Shown: positions 32,544 to 41,219, counted from the first letter of the stretch. The stretch: DNA of 64,000 nucleotides from DATBSK01 sp964501785 (GCA_964501785.1 CAZCUD010000007.1:1-64000), one strand, 5' to 3'. The notes: a model not told the origin generated them from the letters alone. A program made the numbers and translations.

Positions 32544-33329
32544 TCAGGCCGACGTGTTCTTGGCCGCGTCCTGGTAGGCGGGGCGCTCGCCGCCACCGTG
32601 CACGATGACCTGCTCACCGGTCACGTAGCGCGCCAGCGGTGACGCGAGCATGAGGCAGACGTCGGCGATGTCGGACGGGTCCGCCATGCGTCCGAGAGGC
32701 ACCGTGGCCGACACCGCGGCGATGCCCTCCTCGTCGCCGTAGAACACGTGGGCCTGCTCGGTCACGACGAGCCCGACGGTGACGCACACGACGCGCACCT
32801 CGGGCGCGAACTCGACGCCGAGCGTCTTCGTCGCGTTGATCAGGCCCGCCTTGGCGGCGCCGTAGGCGATGCTCCCCGGGTTCGCCCGGGTGCCGCTGAC
32901 GCTCGAGATGTTGAGGATCACTCCGCCCTCGGGTTGGTCCTTCATCACCGCGTAGGCGCGCTGCGCGCACACGATCGGCGCGACCAGGTTGAGCGCGATG
33001 ATCGCCGTGGTGAACCGCGGTGACGCGGTCGCCGTGTCGGCAGGCGGCGATCCGCCCGCGTTGTTGACGAGCACGTCGAGGCGTCCGAAGCGCTCCGTGA
33101 CCGCGGCGAACAGTGCGTCGACCTCGTCGGCGTCGCGCACGTCCGCGGCGACGAACACGGCCTCGCGCCCACCGGCGCGGGGTGGCTCGTCGGGCTCGGT
33201 GCGCCCGCAGATCACGACGTCGGCACCGGCGGCCAGGAACGTCTCGGTGATCCCTCGCCCGATGCCGCGCCCGCCGCCGGTGACGAGCACCACCTTGCCG
33301 GAGAAGTCGAGAGGATCGGGTTCGGCCAC
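32544..33329 (-). CDS. SDR oxidoreductase, Rv3549c-like
   Basis: A 261-residue SDR with TGGGRGIGRGITETF, NNAGGSPPADT and catalytic YGAAK. Segments such as FYGDEEGIAAVSATVPLGRMADPSDIA match Rv3549c of the mycobacterial KstR2 regulon, and as in Mycobacterium it is divergent from echA20. Likely oxidises or reduces a ring C/D-derived hydroxyacyl-CoA. The start is GTG 33329, set by a TACCGT hexamer 6 nt upstream that lies at the edge of the operator palindrome. Confidence 0.85.
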   Translation of the reverse strand: MAEPDPLDFSGKVVLVTGGGRGIGRGITETFLAAGADVVICGRTEPDEPPRAGGREAVFVAADVRDADEVDALFAAVTERFGRLDVLVNNAGGSPPADTATASPRFTTAIIALNLVAPIVCAQRAYAVMKDQPEGGVILNISSVSGTRANPGSIAYGAAKAGLINATKTLGVEFAPEVRVVCVTVGLVVTEQAHVFYGDEEGIAAVSATVPLGRMADPSDIADVCLMLASPLARYVTGEQVIVHGGGERPAYQDAAKNTSA

Positions 33330-33335
33330 CGACCG

Positions 33336-33341
33336 ACGGTA
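33336..33341 (-). promoter_or_regulatory. Leaderless -10 element of the Rv3549c-like SDR
   Basis: TACCGT on the minus strand, 6 nt before the GTG at 33329; three of its bases fall in the palindrome 33339-33361. Confidence 0.6.
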
Positions 33342-33361
33342 CCTGACGACCCCTCAGGTAC
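33339..33361. promoter_or_regulatory. Perfect operator-like palindrome between divergent promoters
   Basis: GTACCTGA and TCAGGTAC, perfect 8-bp arms with a 7-bp spacer, in the 76-bp gap between the Rv3549c-like SDR and echA20. It overlaps the -10 elements of both genes, so a bound repressor would silence both. The sequence differs from the mycobacterial KstR2 box (AnCAAG...CTTGnT). Confidence 0.65.
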
Positions 33362-33364
33362 GCT
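33359..33364 (+). promoter_or_regulatory. -10 element upstream of echA20
   Basis: TACGCT at the right edge of the palindrome. A GTG 7 nt downstream (33372) opens a 7-codon frame reading VALREQE that ends at 33395; echA20 starts at 33406, so this transcript probably has a short leader with a mini-ORF. Confidence 0.5.
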
Positions 33365-33405
33365 GCCGAGCGTGGCGCTGCGAGAGCAAGAGTGAAGCGG
33401 GATCG

Positions 33406-34164
33406 ATGATCACGACCGAGGTCCGCGACCACGTCGCGGAGATCATCATCGACAACCCTCCGGTGAACGCGCTCCCGGTGGCCGGATGGTTCCGGCTCGC
33501 GGAGGCGATCCGCTCGGCCGGCCGTGACCCCGAGGTCCGCGCGGTGATCGTCGCCGCGAACCCCGAGCTGCGCGCCTTCCAGGTGGGCGTCGACATCAAG
33601 GAGCTCGCCGCCGACGACACCAACGAGTCGCTCGTCAAGGTGAACCGCGGCTGCTACGAGACCTTCGCCGCGGTCTACGACTGCGAGGTCCCGGTGATCG
33701 CCGCGATCCACGGCTACTGCCTCGGTGGCGGCGTCGGGATCGCCGGCAACGCCGATGTGGTGGTCGCCGCCGACGACCTCGAGCTCGGCCTCCCCGAGGT
33801 CGACCGGGGCGCGCTGGGCGCGGCGACGCACCTGTCCCGTCTCGTGCCGCTCAAGAAGATGCGAGCGATGTTCTTCACCGGCTCCACGATCGGTGCGCAG
33901 GAGCTGCTCGCGTTCGGCACCGTCGAGCGAGTCGTCCCCCGGTCCGAGCTCCTCGACGCGGCGCGCGAGATCGCTGCCTCGATCGCCGCCAAGAGCACGA
34001 TCGTGATGCGTCGCGCGAAGGAGTCGCTGAACGCGATCGATCCGGTCGACGTCAAGCGCTCGTACCGCTTCGAGCAGGGCTTCACCTTCGAGCTCAATCT
34101 GTGGGGTGACTCCGACGAGCTGCGCCAGGCGTTCGTCGACAAGCGCGAGGCCGACGTCGGCTGA
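33406..34164 (+). CDS. echA20: Enoyl-CoA hydratase-fold ring-D hydrolase EchA20
   Basis: A 252-residue crotonase-fold protein. The match to mycobacterial EchA20 is extensive: DNPPVNALPVAGWF, VGVDIKEL, VNRGCYETFAAVYDCEVPVIAAIHGYCLGGG is the recognised central stretch (oxyanion glycines in GGGVG), LPEVDRGALGAATHLSRLVP and FEQGFTFELNL. EchA20 hydrolyses the steroid D ring of HIEC-CoA to give COCHEA-CoA. It overlaps the DUF35 gene start by one base (TGATG) and heads a long operon. Confidence 0.92.
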   Translation: MITTEVRDHVAEIIIDNPPVNALPVAGWFRLAEAIRSAGRDPEVRAVIVAANPELRAFQVGVDIKELAADDTNESLVKVNRGCYETFAAVYDCEVPVIAAIHGYCLGGGVGIAGNADVVVAADDLELGLPEVDRGALGAATHLSRLVPLKKMRAMFFTGSTIGAQELLAFGTVERVVPRSELLDAAREIAASIAAKSTIVMRRAKESLNAIDPVDVKRSYRFEQGFTFELNLWGDSDELRQAFVDKREADVG

Positions 34165-34595
34165 TGGCCAAGCCACGCGTCCCCGTCGTCGAAGGTCTCT
34201 TCCGCGAGGAAGCCGACGGCACCGCTCGACTGCTCGGTGGGCGTTGTCCGACCTGCGGCGCGTCGTTCTTCCCCAAGCAGTACTCGTTCTGTCGCAACCC
34301 GAGCTGTGGTGGCACCGAGCTCGACGACGTCGAGCTCTCGACGACCGGGACGCTCTGGTCGTTCACCGACAACCGCTACGCGCCCCCTCCGCCCTATCCC
34401 GCTCGCGAGCCCTTCGAGCCGTACGGCGTCGCGGCCGTCGAGCTGTCCGACGAGCGGATGGTCGTGCTCGGGCAGATCGCGCGCGGCACCGACGTCGGCG
34501 GGCTGTCGGCGGGCACGTCGATGACGCTCGTCGTCGAGCCGCTCTACGAGACCGACGACGAGGTGCGCACCGTCTGGAAGTGGAGGGTCGCATGA
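34164..34595 (+). CDS. DUF35 zinc-ribbon/OB-fold acyl-CoA-associated protein
   Basis: A 143-residue protein with a zinc ribbon (RCPTCGASFF...FCRNPSCGG, four Cys) followed by an OB-fold, the arrangement of DUF35 proteins such as ChsH2's C-terminal part that hold a Ltp-type thiolase or aldolase. Tight overlap with the thiolase gene (ATGA at 34592) makes that thiolase its partner. It probably channels CoA thioesters within the complex. Confidence 0.9.
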   Translation: MAKPRVPVVEGLFREEADGTARLLGGRCPTCGASFFPKQYSFCRNPSCGGTELDDVELSTTGTLWSFTDNRYAPPPPYPAREPFEPYGVAAVELSDERMVVLGQIARGTDVGGLSAGTSMTLVVEPLYETDDEVRTVWKWRVA

Positions 34596-35801
34596 CGGGT
34601 GAGCAGCGAGAGCAGGTCGTGGTGCTGGGCGTGGGGATGCACCCCTGGGGCAAGTGGGGGAAGCCCTTCGCCGAGTACGGCGTCGTCGCGGCTCGTGCCG
34701 CGCTCGCCGATGCCGGCGTCGAGTGGAGCGACGTCGACTACCTCGCCGCCGGCAACACCATGCGCAACGGATACCCCGGATACGTCGCCGGGTCGACCCT
34801 CGCGCAGGCGCTCGGGTGGACGGGCATCCCCGTGTCGTCGAGCTACGCCGCATGTGCGAGCGGTGCCGTGGCGATCGAGGCGGCGCGCCCCCGGATCGCG
34901 GATCCTGTCGGGTCGGGCCGACGTCGCCGTCGCGATCGGCGCTGATACCGCGCCCAAGGGCTTCTTCGGTCCGTTGCCCGGCGACCGACCCGAAGACCCC
35001 GACTGGCTGCGCTTCCACGTGCTCGGCGCGACGAACCCGACCTACTTCGCCCTGTACGCGCGACGGCGCATGGAGATGTACGGGGCCACCGAGAAGGACT
35101 TCGCGGCGGTCAAGGTGAAGAACAGCCGCCACGGCCTCGCGAACGAGTACGCCCGCTACCGCAAGGAGTTCACCGCCGACGAGATCGCGGAGTCGCCCGT
35201 CGTGGCAGATCCGCTGCGCCTGGTCGACATCTGCGCGACGAGCGACGGCGCGGCCGCGGTCGTGCTGGCGAGCGCGGAGTACGCGGCGGCGCGTGGCGCC
35301 GACTCCCCGGTGCGCATTGCGGCGATCTCCACCGTCACGCCGACGTATCCCAACGTCGATCTCGACATGCCCGACATCGCGACCGACTCCGCCGTCGGTG
35401 CGCCTCCGACGGAGCGCTCCTTCAAGGACTCGATCGCCCACACCGCGTACGAGGAAGCCGGTGTCGGGCCGGAAGACCTGTCGTGCGCGGAGGTCTACGA
35501 CCTGTCGACCGCGCTCGAGCTCGACTGGTACGAGAACATCGGGCTGTGCGGGGTGGGTGAGGCGGAGTCGCTGCTGCACTCCGGCGCCACGACGCTCGGC
35601 GGGCGCGTCCCCGTCAACCCGAGCGGTGGGCTGGCGTGCTTCGGCGAGGCGATCCCCGCCCAGGCGATCGCCCAGGTCTGCGAGCTGACCTGGCAGCTGC
35701 GGGGGCAGGCAGGTGACCGCCAGGTCGAGGGCGCGAAGGTGGCGCTCTCGATCAACCAGGGGCTCTTCGGGCACGGGAGTTGCGTCATCGCGACGCGCTG
35801 A
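34592..35801 (+). pseudogene. Ltp-type thiolase/acetyl-CoA acetyltransferase, frameshifted
   Basis: A lipid-transfer-protein-type thiolase of about 400 residues split across two frames. The first frame runs from ATG 34592 (VVVLGVGMHPWGK, SSSYAACASGAVAIEAA with the nucleophilic Cys) and goes wrong at 34892-34905, where CGGATCG is followed by CGGATCC, a 7-bp tandem duplication. Removing seven bases restores the reading into ILSGRADVAVAIGADT and on to NPSGGLACFGEAIPAQAIAQ and the end at 35801. Either a sequence error or a recent inactivation; the rest of the gene is intact. Not obviously ribosomal slippage. Confidence 0.85.
34892..34905. repeat. 7-bp tandem duplication causing a frameshift
   Basis: CGGATCG at 34892-34898 and CGGATCC at 34899-34905. 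Deleting one unit restores the thiolase frame. Confidence 0.8.
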
Positions 35802-35873
35802 GCCGCTCGGAGACCCTCGGGCTCCCGAACGGGCTCCGTGGGCCTCGATGACCGAAGGGGTGCGCACACGCTG

Positions 35874-36896
35874 ATGGCGACCGAGAGCCCGACGCGCCGA
35901 CGCCGCGAGATCGCGCTCCGCGTGATCGCGCTCGCGATCTCGCTCGGCGTGCTCTACGTCTTCCTCCCGACGCTCGGCGAGTTCTTCGACCAGTGGCCGC
36001 GGCTGCGCGACCTCGAGCCGCTCTGGATGGCGGCCGCGATCGTGCTCGAGGGGGGTTCGTTCGCCTGCACCTGGTGGCTGTTCGCCATCGCGCTCCAGAG
36101 CCGCAACTGGTTCGCGATGGCGACGTCGCAGCTCGCCGGCAACGCGCTCAGCCGGGTCGTCCCGGCCGGAGCCGCGGCCGGTGCCACGCTCCAGTACCGG
36201 ATGCTGGCCGCGAGCGGCATCAACGCGGCCGCCGCCGGCTCGGCGCTGACGGCGTCGACGTTGCTCCAGCTCGCCACGCTCGCCGCGCTCCCGGCGATCG
36301 GCCTGCTGTTCACCCTCGGTGGGCAGCCGATCGCCGACAGCCTCCGCGCCACCGCGTGGGTCGGGCTCGCGGCGTTCGTCGTGCTGGTCGGCGGGTCGGT
36401 GATCCTGGCGGTCAACGACACCGCGGTCCGCCTCGTCGGTCGCGCAGTGCAATGGTTGCGCAACCTCGTGCTGCGCTCGCGTGAGCCGCTGACCGACCTC
36501 CCCGAGACGCTTCTGGAGGAGCGCAACGGCGTTCGCACCGCGCTCGGTGCCAAGTGGTGGGAGTCGCTCCTGGCCACCGTCGGCAACCGGGCGCTCGACT
36601 ACTTCGCTCTGCTCGCCTGCCTGGCGGCGGTCGGCACCGATCCCGATCCCGGTCTGGTGCTCCTCGCGTACTCGGCTGCGGCCGTGCTCGCGATGATCCC
36701 GATCACCCCCGGCGGCCTCGGGTTCGTCGAGGCGGGGCTCACGGCGACGTTGGTCGTCGCAGGTGTCGGCGCGGCCGACGCCGTGCTCGCGACCCTGGCC
36801 TACCGGCTCGTGTCGTTCTGGCTGCCCCTGCCGGCCGGGCTCGCTGCGTACCTGGCGTTCCGCCACAAGGACCGTCGCCAGGCCGCCGCCCATTAG
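35874..36896 (+). CDS. LPG-synthase-type flippase-like membrane protein (YbhN family)
   Basis: A 340-residue membrane protein with about eight helices and the family hallmarks LAGNALSRVVPAGAAAGATLQYRML and IPITPGGLGFVEAGLTATLV. Such proteins (UPF0104, AglD2/YbhN) are linked to lipid translocation or flipping, without a synthase domain here. It sits inside the steroid operon between the thiolase and ipdA, which is unusual. I chose the ATG at 35874; a GTG at 35838 is also in frame. Confidence 0.82.
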   Translation: MATESPTRRRREIALRVIALAISLGVLYVFLPTLGEFFDQWPRLRDLEPLWMAAAIVLEGGSFACTWWLFAIALQSRNWFAMATSQLAGNALSRVVPAGAAAGATLQYRMLAASGINAAAAGSALTASTLLQLATLAALPAIGLLFTLGGQPIADSLRATAWVGLAAFVVLVGGSVILAVNDTAVRLVGRAVQWLRNLVLRSREPLTDLPETLLEERNGVRTALGAKWWESLLATVGNRALDYFALLACLAAVGTDPDPGLVLLAYSAAAVLAMIPITPGGLGFVEAGLTATLVVAGVGAADAVLATLAYRLVSFWLPLPAGLAAYLAFRHKDRRQAAAH

Positions 36897-36899
36897 CCT
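36894..36899 (+). promoter_or_regulatory. Possible internal -10 element before ipdA
   Basis: TAGCCT, 10 nt before the ipdA ATG, partly inside the flippase stop codon. Spacing is longer than in the other leaderless cases, so weak. Confidence 0.35.
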
Positions 36900-36909
36900 G
36901 CACGCCCGC

Positions 36910-37791
36910 ATGCCTGACTCCACGACCAACGACAAGCGCTGCACCGAAGCGGACGTCGTCGCCGAGCTGCGCGACGGGATGACGATCGGCATCGGCGGCT
37001 GGGGCTCGCGCCGCAAGCCCATGTCGATCGTCCGCGCGATCCTCCGCAGCGACCTGCGCGACCTGACGATCGTCGCCTACGGCGGGCCCGACATCGGGAT
37101 GCTCTGCGCCAGCCGTCAGGCCCGGCGGATCGTGTACGGCTTCGTGTCGCTCGACTCGATCCCGCTCGAGCCCCACTTCCGGGCCGCCCGTCAGCAGGGC
37201 ACCGTCGAGGCGATGGAGCTCGACGAGGGGATGCTCCAGCTGGGGCTGCGTGCCGCGGCGTGGCGCGTGTCGTTCCTGCCGTGTCGCGCCGGCCTCGGCT
37301 CGGCGATCGTCGACGTGAACCCCGACTTGAAGACCGTCACGTCTCCCTACGGCGGTGAAGAGCTGGTCGCGATGCCCGCGCTGAAGCTCGACGTGGCGCT
37401 GCTCCACGCGAACCGTGCCGACGCGCGGGGCGACGCGCAGTACCTCGGCAACGACTGGTACTTCGACGACCTCTTCGCGATGGCGGCCGATCGGACGTTC
37501 GTGTCGTGCGAGAAGGTCGTGCCGACCGGCGGGCTGCTCGACGAGGGCCCGCTCGAGTCGATCCGAGTCAGCCGGATCTTCACCGATGGTGTGGTCGAGG
37601 CGCCCCTCGGTGCGCACTTCACGCACTGCGTCCCCGACTACGACCGTGACGAGGCCTTCCAGCGCGAGTACGCGGCCTCGGCGAAGGAGCCCGACGCGTG
37701 GACGGCCTTCCGCACGAAGTACGTCGACGTCCCCGAGGCCGACTATCGCGAGCTCGCGAAGGCCTCCCTCGAGTCCGGAGCCAAGCGATGA
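36910..37791 (+). CDS. ipdA: COCHEA-CoA hydrolase subunit IpdA
   Basis: A 293-residue CoA-transferase-fold alpha subunit. It matches mycobacterial IpdA (Rv3551) throughout: MTIGIGGWGSRRKPMSIVRAI, VAYGGPDIGMLC, YGFVSLDSIP, MELDEGMLQLGL, FLPCRAGLGSA and VEAPLGAHFTHCVPDYDRDE. IpdAB opens the steroid C ring of COCHEA-CoA by a retro-Claisen-type hydrolysis; the conserved Glu lies in the EGMLQ-containing half. It overlaps ipdB by 4 nt (ATGA). Confidence 0.95.
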   Translation: MPDSTTNDKRCTEADVVAELRDGMTIGIGGWGSRRKPMSIVRAILRSDLRDLTIVAYGGPDIGMLCASRQARRIVYGFVSLDSIPLEPHFRAARQQGTVEAMELDEGMLQLGLRAAAWRVSFLPCRAGLGSAIVDVNPDLKTVTSPYGGEELVAMPALKLDVALLHANRADARGDAQYLGNDWYFDDLFAMAADRTFVSCEKVVPTGGLLDEGPLESIRVSRIFTDGVVEAPLGAHFTHCVPDYDRDEAFQREYAASAKEPDAWTAFRTKYVDVPEADYRELAKASLESGAKR

Positions 37792-38552
37792 GCGATGCGA
37801 CGGTCGCCGACGTGTGCGTGATCGCGTGCGCGGAGGCGTGGCGCGGCGACGGCGAGATCCTCGCCAGCCCGATCGGGGTCATCCCGACGCTGGGCGCGCG
37901 CCTGGCCGCGCTGACGTTCGAGCCCGACCTCGTGACCACCGACGGCGATGCGGTGCAGCTCGGTGCCCCGATCCCGATCGGTGCACCGGCCGACGTCGAG
38001 AAGGTCGCGGAGGCGTGGCTGCCGTTCGGGAAGATGTTCGACATCGTCTGGTCGGGTCGGCGCCACGTGATGATGGGCGCGACGCAGATCGACCGGTTCG
38101 GCAACCAGAACATCGCGTGCATCGGTCCGTGGGAGAAGCCCAAGGCGCAGCTCCTCGGCGTGCGGGGCGCACCCGGCAACACGGTCAACAACCCCACGAG
38201 CTACTGGGTCCCCCAGCACTCGACGCGGGTCTTCGTCGACGCGGTCGACTGCGTCTCGGGGGTCGGATACGACCGCGCGGCAGCCGCGGGTCCGTCTGCC
38301 ACCGAGCACCACGAGATCCGCCGGGTGATCTCCAACCTGGGGGTCTTCGACTTCGAGACGCCCGACCACTCGATGCGGCTCCGCTCCGTGCATCCGGGGG
38401 TGTCCGTGGACGCGGTTCGCGAGGCGACGAGCTTCGAGCTCGTCGTCCCCGACGACGTGCCGGAGACCCGGCCGCCGACCGCTGACGACCTGCGCATCCT
38501 CCGGGAGGTCCTCGACCCGAACGGGCTGCGCGCAGCCGAGGTGAGCGAGTGA
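37788..38552 (+). CDS. ipdB: COCHEA-CoA hydrolase subunit IpdB
   Basis: A 254-residue CoA-transferase-fold beta subunit, partner of IpdA. Features are CAEAWRGDGEILASPIGVIPTLGA, WSGRRHVMMGATQIDRFGNQN, LGVRGAPGNTVNNPTSYWVP and the closing VRSVHPG-like RSVHPGVSVDAV. The pair forms a heterotetramer that cleaves the last steroid ring. It overlaps both neighbours by 4 nt (ATGA and GTGA), typical of obligate stoichiometric production. Confidence 0.94.
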   Translation: MSDATVADVCVIACAEAWRGDGEILASPIGVIPTLGARLAALTFEPDLVTTDGDAVQLGAPIPIGAPADVEKVAEAWLPFGKMFDIVWSGRRHVMMGATQIDRFGNQNIACIGPWEKPKAQLLGVRGAPGNTVNNPTSYWVPQHSTRVFVDAVDCVSGVGYDRAAAAGPSATEHHEIRRVISNLGVFDFETPDHSMRLRSVHPGVSVDAVREATSFELVVPDDVPETRPPTADDLRILREVLDPNGLRAAEVSE

Positions 38553-39622
38553 CGCACGCCGCGTTGCACACGGCGCTGTGCGACCTCTGCGGCATCGAGC
38601 GACCCGTCGTGCAGACGGGCATGGGGTGGGTGAGCGGGCCGGGCCTGACGGCCGCGACGTCGAACGCGGGCGGTCTCGGGATCATGGCCGCGAGCACCAT
38701 GGACTACGACGAGCTCGCCATCGCGATCCGGGACGTGCGTGAACGCACCGACAAGCCGTTCGGTGTCAACCTGCGCTCGGACGCGCCCGACGCCGAGGCT
38801 CGCATCGACCTGCTCATCGACGAGCAGGTGCGAGTGGCGTCCTTCGCGATGGCCCCGAGCGAACCCCTGATCAAGAAGCTCAAGGACGCGGGCGTCGTCG
38901 TCATCCCCTCGATCGGGGCGCGCCGACACGCCGAGAAGGTCGCGGCCTGGGGCGTCGACGCGGTGCTCGTGCAGGGTGGTGAAGGCGGTGGCCACACCGG
39001 CGCGGTGCCGACGAGCATCCTCCTGCCCCAGGTCGTCGACGCCGTGGACATCCCGGTCATCGCGGCCGGTGGCTTCTTCGACGGCCGGGGCCTCGTCGCC
39101 GCACTCGCCTACGGGGCAGACGGCATCGCCATGGGGACCCGGTTCCTGCTCACGTCCGACAGCGCGGTCGGTGACGCGGTCAAGGCGGTGTACCTGGACA
39201 AGGCGGTCACCGACACGCTCGTGACGACCCAGGTCGACGGCGTCCCGCACCGGGTGCTGCGCACCGACTTCACGGAGAAGCTCGACAAGGCCGGTGCGCT
39301 GACGAGCCTGCCGCGTGCGCTGCGCAACGCCATGCGGTTCAAGAAGATCTCCGGCATCTCGTGGCGAGACATGCTCCGCGAGGGTCGCGCGATGCGGAAG
39401 TCGCAGGACCTGTCGTGGAGCCAGGTCGTGATGGCCGCGAACACGCCGATGCTGCTCAAGGCGGCGATGGTCGACGGGCGACCCGATCTGGGGGTGATGG
39501 CGAGCGGGCAGGTCGTGGGGCTGATCGACGACCTGCCGACCTGCGCCGAGCTGCTCGACCGCATCATGGCGGAGGCCGAGGTCGTGCTGGAGCGGCTGAC
39601 TTCCGACCCGGGGCCTGTGTGA
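38549..39622 (+). CDS. ipdC: NAD(P)H-dependent flavin oxidoreductase IpdC
   Basis: A 357-residue TIM-barrel flavoprotein of the nitronate-monooxygenase/IpdC group. It has PVVQTGMGWVSGPGL, AFGVNL-like KPFGVNLRSDAPDA, the FMN loop VQGGEGGGHTG and AAGGFFDGRGLVAALAYGADGIAMGTRF. IpdC acts in steroid ring C/D breakdown between IpdF and EchA20. It starts with GTG overlapping ipdB (GTGA) and overlaps the esterase gene the same way. Confidence 0.93.
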   Translation: MTHAALHTALCDLCGIERPVVQTGMGWVSGPGLTAATSNAGGLGIMAASTMDYDELAIAIRDVRERTDKPFGVNLRSDAPDAEARIDLLIDEQVRVASFAMAPSEPLIKKLKDAGVVVIPSIGARRHAEKVAAWGVDAVLVQGGEGGGHTGAVPTSILLPQVVDAVDIPVIAAGGFFDGRGLVAALAYGADGIAMGTRFLLTSDSAVGDAVKAVYLDKAVTDTLVTTQVDGVPHRVLRTDFTEKLDKAGALTSLPRALRNAMRFKKISGISWRDMLREGRAMRKSQDLSWSQVVMAANTPMLLKAAMVDGRPDLGVMASGQVVGLIDDLPTCAELLDRIMAEAEVVLERLTSDPGPV

Positions 39623-40803
39623 GCGGTTCGCGGGCACCGACGCTGCACGGCACGGTCCGGGAGGGCTTCGAGCCCGTCGCCGACGCGTTCCTCCGCAACT
39701 TCACGGAGCACGGTGACGTCGGCGCAGCGTGCTGCATCCACGTCCACGGCGAACCCGTCGTCGACGTGTGGGCGGGCGACGCCGATCGCGACGCCGGGCG
39801 ACCGTGGGACCGCGACACGATCGTCATCGTCTTCTCTTCGACGAAGGGCGTCACCGCGGTCGCCGCCAACCAGCTGATCGAGCGGGGGCTGCTCGACCCC
39901 TCCGAACCGGTCGCGCGCTACTGGCCGGAGTTCGCCGCCAACGGCAAGGACGCCATCACCGTCGAGTGGGTGCTCTCGCATCGTGCCGGCGTCGCCGCAC
40001 TGGACGCGCCCGACCTCACGCTCGAGGACGTCGCCGCGTGGGATCCCGTGATCGACGCGATCGCGGCGCAGGCGCCGACCTGGGAGCCGGGCACCGCGCA
40101 CGGCTACCACGCCCGCACCTACGGGTGGATCGCCGGCGAGCTCGTGCGCCGAACCACGGGGATGACGGCGGGGGAGTACATCGCCGCGGAGATCGCCGGC
40201 CCGCTCGGCCTCGACCTGTTCGTCGGGCTGCCCGAGCAGGAGGACGCGCGAACCGCGCGTCTCTCCCCGGTGGTGTTCGACGACCCCGAGCTCGCGCGCG
40301 TCGCCGAGGCGGTCCTGTCCGACCAGTCGACGCTCATGGGTCGCGTGATGAGCGGCCCGGCCGGGCTGTTCGCCTACGACGACCGTTGGAACTCGCGCCT
40401 GCTGCGCAGTGCGGAGATGCCGTCGTCGAACGGGCACGCCGACGCGCGATCGCTCTCACGCATGTACGCCGCCTGCATCGGCGAGATCGGCGGGACTCGC
40501 CTCCTGGCTCCCGAGACGGTCGCCGCGGCGACCGTGCCCCGTTCGACCGGGAAGGACCTCGTGATCGGCCAGCCCCTGCACTTCGGGCTGGGGTTCTCGT
40601 TGCCCCCGTCGATCGGCGTCGAACCGGGTCCGCGCTCCTTCGGGCACTCGGGCGCAGGTGGGTCGCTGGGGTTCGCCGACCCCGATCGCGGCCTGGCGTT
40701 CGGCTACGTGATGAACCAGATGCAGCTCTCGGTCACCGAGCCCGACCCACGCGCACAGGGGCTCGTCGCGGCGACGTACTCGTCGCTCGACCGGTCGGGC
40801 TGA
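39619..40803 (+). CDS. Beta-lactamase-fold serine esterase
   Basis: A 394-residue class C beta-lactamase/EstB-like protein. The nucleophile motif is SSTKG (SxxK), the Tyr motif lies in GYHARTYGW and the third motif HSGAGG replaces KTG. No signal peptide is visible, so it is probably a cytoplasmic esterase, as in mycobacterial LipD/LipE-type proteins, rather than an antibiotic resistance factor. It overlaps ipdC (GTGA) and so is part of the steroid operon; it could hydrolyse a lactone or ester intermediate. Confidence 0.87.
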   Translation: MSGSRAPTLHGTVREGFEPVADAFLRNFTEHGDVGAACCIHVHGEPVVDVWAGDADRDAGRPWDRDTIVIVFSSTKGVTAVAANQLIERGLLDPSEPVARYWPEFAANGKDAITVEWVLSHRAGVAALDAPDLTLEDVAAWDPVIDAIAAQAPTWEPGTAHGYHARTYGWIAGELVRRTTGMTAGEYIAAEIAGPLGLDLFVGLPEQEDARTARLSPVVFDDPELARVAEAVLSDQSTLMGRVMSGPAGLFAYDDRWNSRLLRSAEMPSSNGHADARSLSRMYAACIGEIGGTRLLAPETVAAATVPRSTGKDLVIGQPLHFGLGFSLPPSIGVEPGPRSFGHSGAGGSLGFADPDRGLAFGYVMNQMQLSVTEPDPRAQGLVAATYSSLDRSG

Positions 40804-40823
40804 CGACCACGGAGGAGGCACGG

Positions 40824-41219
40824 GTGTCGATCTCGCTGTCCGATGCAGAGGAGCTGTTCGAGCGGCGACGCGTCGCCTGGCTCGCCGAAGACCTCGATGC
40901 GTACGTCGACTGCTTCGCCGAGGACGTCGTGCTCGAGGTTCCGGGGCGCACGGTGCGCGGACGGGCGGAGTACGAACCCATGTCGCGCCGCTCGTTCGAG
41001 TGGGCCAGGCCCGTCTCGTTCGAGTTCCACCACGTCGCGGTCGGCTCCGACGACGTCGTGATGGCCGACTGGACCATCACCGTCGAACGTCGGTCCGACG
41101 GCCGGCCCGTCACGTGGCGTGGCATGAGCTCGTGCCGGATCGTCGACGGTCGCATCGCGACGTGGCGCGAGTACTACGAGGACCCGGTCTCGCTCGGCAA
41201 GGCCGCTCGCGGCGACTGA
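40824..41219 (+). CDS. SnoaL-like/NTF2-fold protein
   Basis: A 131-residue cone-shaped NTF2-fold protein (AEELFERRRVAWLAEDLDAYVDCFAEDVVLEVPG opening in parts, WRGMSSCRIVDGRIATWREYYEDP closing). Such proteins are small isomerases, dehydratases or hydrolases. A strong GGAGGAGG sits 6 nt before the GTG, one of few clear ribosome-binding sites here. Its place in the steroid operon suggests action on a ring-derived CoA intermediate. Confidence 0.78.
   Translation: MSISLSDAEELFERRRVAWLAEDLDAYVDCFAEDVVLEVPGRTVRGRAEYEPMSRRSFEWARPVSFEFHHVAVGSDDVVMADWTITVERRSDGRPVTWRGMSSCRIVDGRIATWREYYEDPVSLGKAARGD

Noticed and set aside
39619..40803. Antibiotic-resistance beta-lactamase
   Set aside because: No signal peptide, HSG in place of KTG, and location in a catabolic operon favour an esterase.
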